7,361 nucleotides of DNA from Candidatus Bathyarchaeota archaeon B23. Its GTDB lineage: Archaea; Thermoproteota; Bathyarchaeia; TCS64; B23. Under the pieces are notes generated by a model. That model saw nothing but the letters and a program-made list of their open reading frames with translations. It was not told the DNA's origin and made no database searches. Of the stretch, positions 6,005 through 7,361 are shown one piece after another. A program made the translations under genes and the position numbers. The stretch is from contig LUCA01000032.1 in assembly GCA_001593875.1 (NCBI GenBank), positions 1 through 7,361 on the forward strand, read 5' to 3'. Each line of letters starts with the position of its first letter. Within the stretch, counting starts at the first letter, position 1.

Positions 6005-7150
6005 ATGACCTTAGAGGTTATGGTTGGAAACAAGGCGGCTGCCACAGCCGCCAAGCTCTCCAGGGTTCAGGTGGCCGTCGCCTTCCCGGTCACCCCTCAG
6101 ACCACCATCGTCGAATACCTGAACGAGTTCATCACCAGCGGCGAGATGGACTGCGAGTTCATCAACGTGGAGGGGGAGCTGACGGCCCAGGTGGTGGTCC
6201 AGACCGCCTCCAGGGTGGGGGCCAGAACCTTCTGCTGCACCTCAGGCCCCGGCTGCCTCTACATGCATCACCCCATGCATGACACCTCAAGCCTCCGGCT
6301 GCCCGTCGTCATGGCCGTCGTCCACAGGGGCAACAAGGGGATGCAGCCCGACCACACAGATCTGATGTCCCACATCATGACCGGGTGGATGCAGTGGTAC
6401 GCCGAGAACAATCAGGAGGTGTTGGACACCATCGTCATGGCCTACAGGGTGGCGGAGGATATGAGGGTGAGGATCCCCGTCGCCGTCGGCTACGACGGCT
6501 ACATCCTCAGCTACACCGCCGAGCCCGTCGACGTCCCAGAGCAGGAGGAGGTGGACGACTTCCTCCCGCCCTACAAGCCGAAGCCGAGCATCATGCCCGA
6601 GGACCTCGATCTGAGGAGGCTCAGGTGGTGGAGGACCCCCTGGGAGGAGCATCACAAGGCGATCGTCGAGGCGAAGGAGGTCATCAAGGAGGTGAACGAG
6701 GAGTTCGCCAAGCGCTTCGGCAGGGGCTACGGCAACGGCCTCGTGGAGGAGTATCGATGCGAGGACGCCGAGGCTGTCGTCGTCGCCATGGGGACCATCG
6801 CCAGCACCGCCCGGGACGCCATAGACCGCCTGAGAGCTGAGGGAAAACCCATAGGGTTGGTGAAGCTCAAGTGTCTCGTCCCCTTCCCCTACGAGGAATT
6901 CCAGCGCATAGGAAGCGAGGTGGACGCCGTAGGGATGATCGATAGAAACGTCTGCCTGGGCGTGGGGGGCGTGGCCTACACCCTCATCAGGAGCGCCGTC
7001 TACGACCTGGAGGAGAGGCCCAGGGTTCTCGGCTTCCACGCCGGCCTAGCTGGGAAGGAGGTGAAGGTGAGCGACGTGGAGAGGATGGCGGAGAAGACCC
7101 TCAAGGCGGCCAGGGGCGAGAGAGTCTCCCCCCTGGTGGAGTGGATTTAG
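6005..7150 (+). CDS. 2-oxoacid:ferredoxin oxidoreductase, alpha subunit (PorA type, divergent)
   Basis: A 381-residue alpha subunit, normal length for the family. It should carry the pyrimidine-side TPP domain and a transketolase C-terminal-like domain, pairing with the beta subunit to form the active site. Family landmarks: GNKAAATAAK (8-17), AFPVTPQTTIVEYLNEF (26-42), VEGELTA (55-61), RLPVVMAVVHR (98-108), TGWMQWYAENNQE (126-138), GYDGYILS (162-169), VDDFLP (183-188), VGMIDRNVCLGVGG (309-322) and AGLAGKEVKVSD (346-357). T30 and R108 fall where the substrate-contacting Thr and Arg of pyruvate:ferredoxin oxidoreductase lie. The loop at 77-93 (CCTSGPGCLYMHHPMHD) differs from the usual TSSQG pattern and holds three cysteines, and the usual RPFP reads LVPFP near 291-295. 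Substrate is therefore open: pyruvate, a branched-chain or an aromatic 2-oxoacid. Start set by the Shine-Dalgarno site. Confidence 0.93.
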   Translation: MTLEVMVGNKAAATAAKLSRVQVAVAFPVTPQTTIVEYLNEFITSGEMDCEFINVEGELTAQVVVQTASRVGARTFCCTSGPGCLYMHHPMHDTSSLRLPVVMAVVHRGNKGMQPDHTDLMSHIMTGWMQWYAENNQEVLDTIVMAYRVAEDMRVRIPVAVGYDGYILSYTAEPVDVPEQEEVDDFLPPYKPKPSIMPEDLDLRRLRWWRTPWEEHHKAIVEAKEVIKEVNEEFAKRFGRGYGNGLVEEYRCEDAEAVVVAMGTIASTARDAIDRLRAEGKPIGLVKLKCLVPFPYEEFQRIGSEVDAVGMIDRNVCLGVGGVAYTLIRSAVYDLEERPRVLGFHAGLAGKEVKVSDVERMAEKTLKAARGERVSPLVEWI

Positions 7151-7157
7151 GAGGTGA
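7150..7157 (+). promoter_or_regulatory. Shine-Dalgarno site of the beta subunit
   Basis: GGAGGTGA begins on the last base of the alpha stop codon and ends five bases before ATG 7163. An in-frame GTG at 7154 lies within the site itself and is therefore unlikely to be the start. Confidence 0.8.
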
Positions 7158-7162
7158 AAGGG

Positions 7163-7361
7163 ATGGAGAAGTTGACCATCAAGGAGATACCCCTCGAGGA
7201 GTATACGATCTCCCCGGGCAGCGCCTGCCAGGGCTGCGGCCCTGCGCTGGCGTCCCGCCTGGTCTTCAAGGCCCTGGGGAACAGGGTCATAAGGCATGGA
7301 GTACCCTCCTGCCCAGACTCGGTGACGCGGACCCCCTACACCTTCTCCGTCTTCGAGAGCG
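7163..7361 (+). CDS. 2-oxoacid:ferredoxin oxidoreductase, beta subunit (PorB type), N-terminal part cut by window end
   Basis: Only the first 66 residues are inside the window; the frame is open to the last base. The beta subunit binds TPP and carries a 4Fe-4S cluster close to it. Seen here: an SPGSACQGCGPALA segment with C22 and C25 in the CxxCG motif, then C50 in the position of the third cluster ligand, followed by DSVTRTPYTF, matching the family's usual 'GC...VT.PY' stretch. The fourth cysteine and the TPP motif would lie beyond the window. In place of the common Gly-Cys before the third ligand there is Ser-Cys-Pro (residues 49-51), consistent with a divergent enzyme. It is 12 bases downstream of the alpha stop, with its own Shine-Dalgarno site, so it is translated from the same message. 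The gene order gamma-delta, alpha, beta is a usual one for this enzyme family. Confidence 0.9.
   Translation, partial: MEKLTIKEIPLEEYTISPGSACQGCGPALASRLVFKALGNRVIRHGVPSCPDSVTRTPYTFSVFES

Noticed and set aside
6287..7039. 250-codon minus-strand frame opposite the alpha subunit
   Set aside because: The product is dominated by His, Asp, Gly, Leu and Val, as expected from the reverse of Glu/Lys/Arg-rich coding sequence, and it covers a well-conserved gene on the plus strand.

Overview
The window looks like a GC-rich archaeal chromosome fragment carrying ordinary cellular genes, with no mobile element, CRISPR array or RNA gene that I can see. The archaeal assignment rests on an FtsZ of the archaeal type (closest, from memory, to FtsZ2), an archaeal/eukaryal-type tRNA methylthiotransferase, a multi-subunit 2-oxoacid:ferredoxin oxidoreductase, and TATA-like boxes about 28-33 bases before several start codons. 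Arginine is mostly AGG. An uncultivated lineage such as Bathyarchaeia would fit, but that placement is a guess.

Layout: (1) positions 2-343 (+) are the 3' end of a PHP-domain metal-dependent phosphoesterase. It meets ftsZ (345-1445, -) tail to tail with one base between the stop codons. (2) Positions 1446-1813 are a non-coding divergent region with a strongly AT-rich core; it separates ftsZ from the tRNA methylthiotransferase (1814-3085, +). (3) A class I SAM-dependent methyltransferase (3153-3899, +) follows 67 bases later behind its own TATA-like box. It converges on a CaiB/BaiF class III CoA-transferase (3937-5091, -). (4) The CoA-transferase is divergent from a tight operon (5175 to the window end, +) encoding a 2-oxoacid:ferredoxin oxidoreductase as a fused gamma-delta subunit, an alpha subunit and a truncated beta subunit. 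Two outward-facing TATA-like boxes lie in the 83-base gap.

How the genes may work together: the gamma-delta, alpha and beta subunits should form one complex that decarboxylates a 2-oxoacid to an acyl-CoA and reduces ferredoxin. The divergent CoA-transferase could pass CoA between that acyl-CoA and another acid, but substrates cannot be read from the sequence. The alpha subunit is recognisable yet differs from the pyruvate enzymes I know around the active-site loop, so the substrate may not be pyruvate. ftsZ (division), the methylthiotransferase (tRNA A37 modification) and the small methyltransferase appear to be independent transcription units.

I found no clear undescribed system. The most interesting parts are the divergent oxidoreductase with its fused subunit and CoA-transferase neighbour, and the contrast between apparently leaderless first genes and strong Shine-Dalgarno sites on operon-internal genes.
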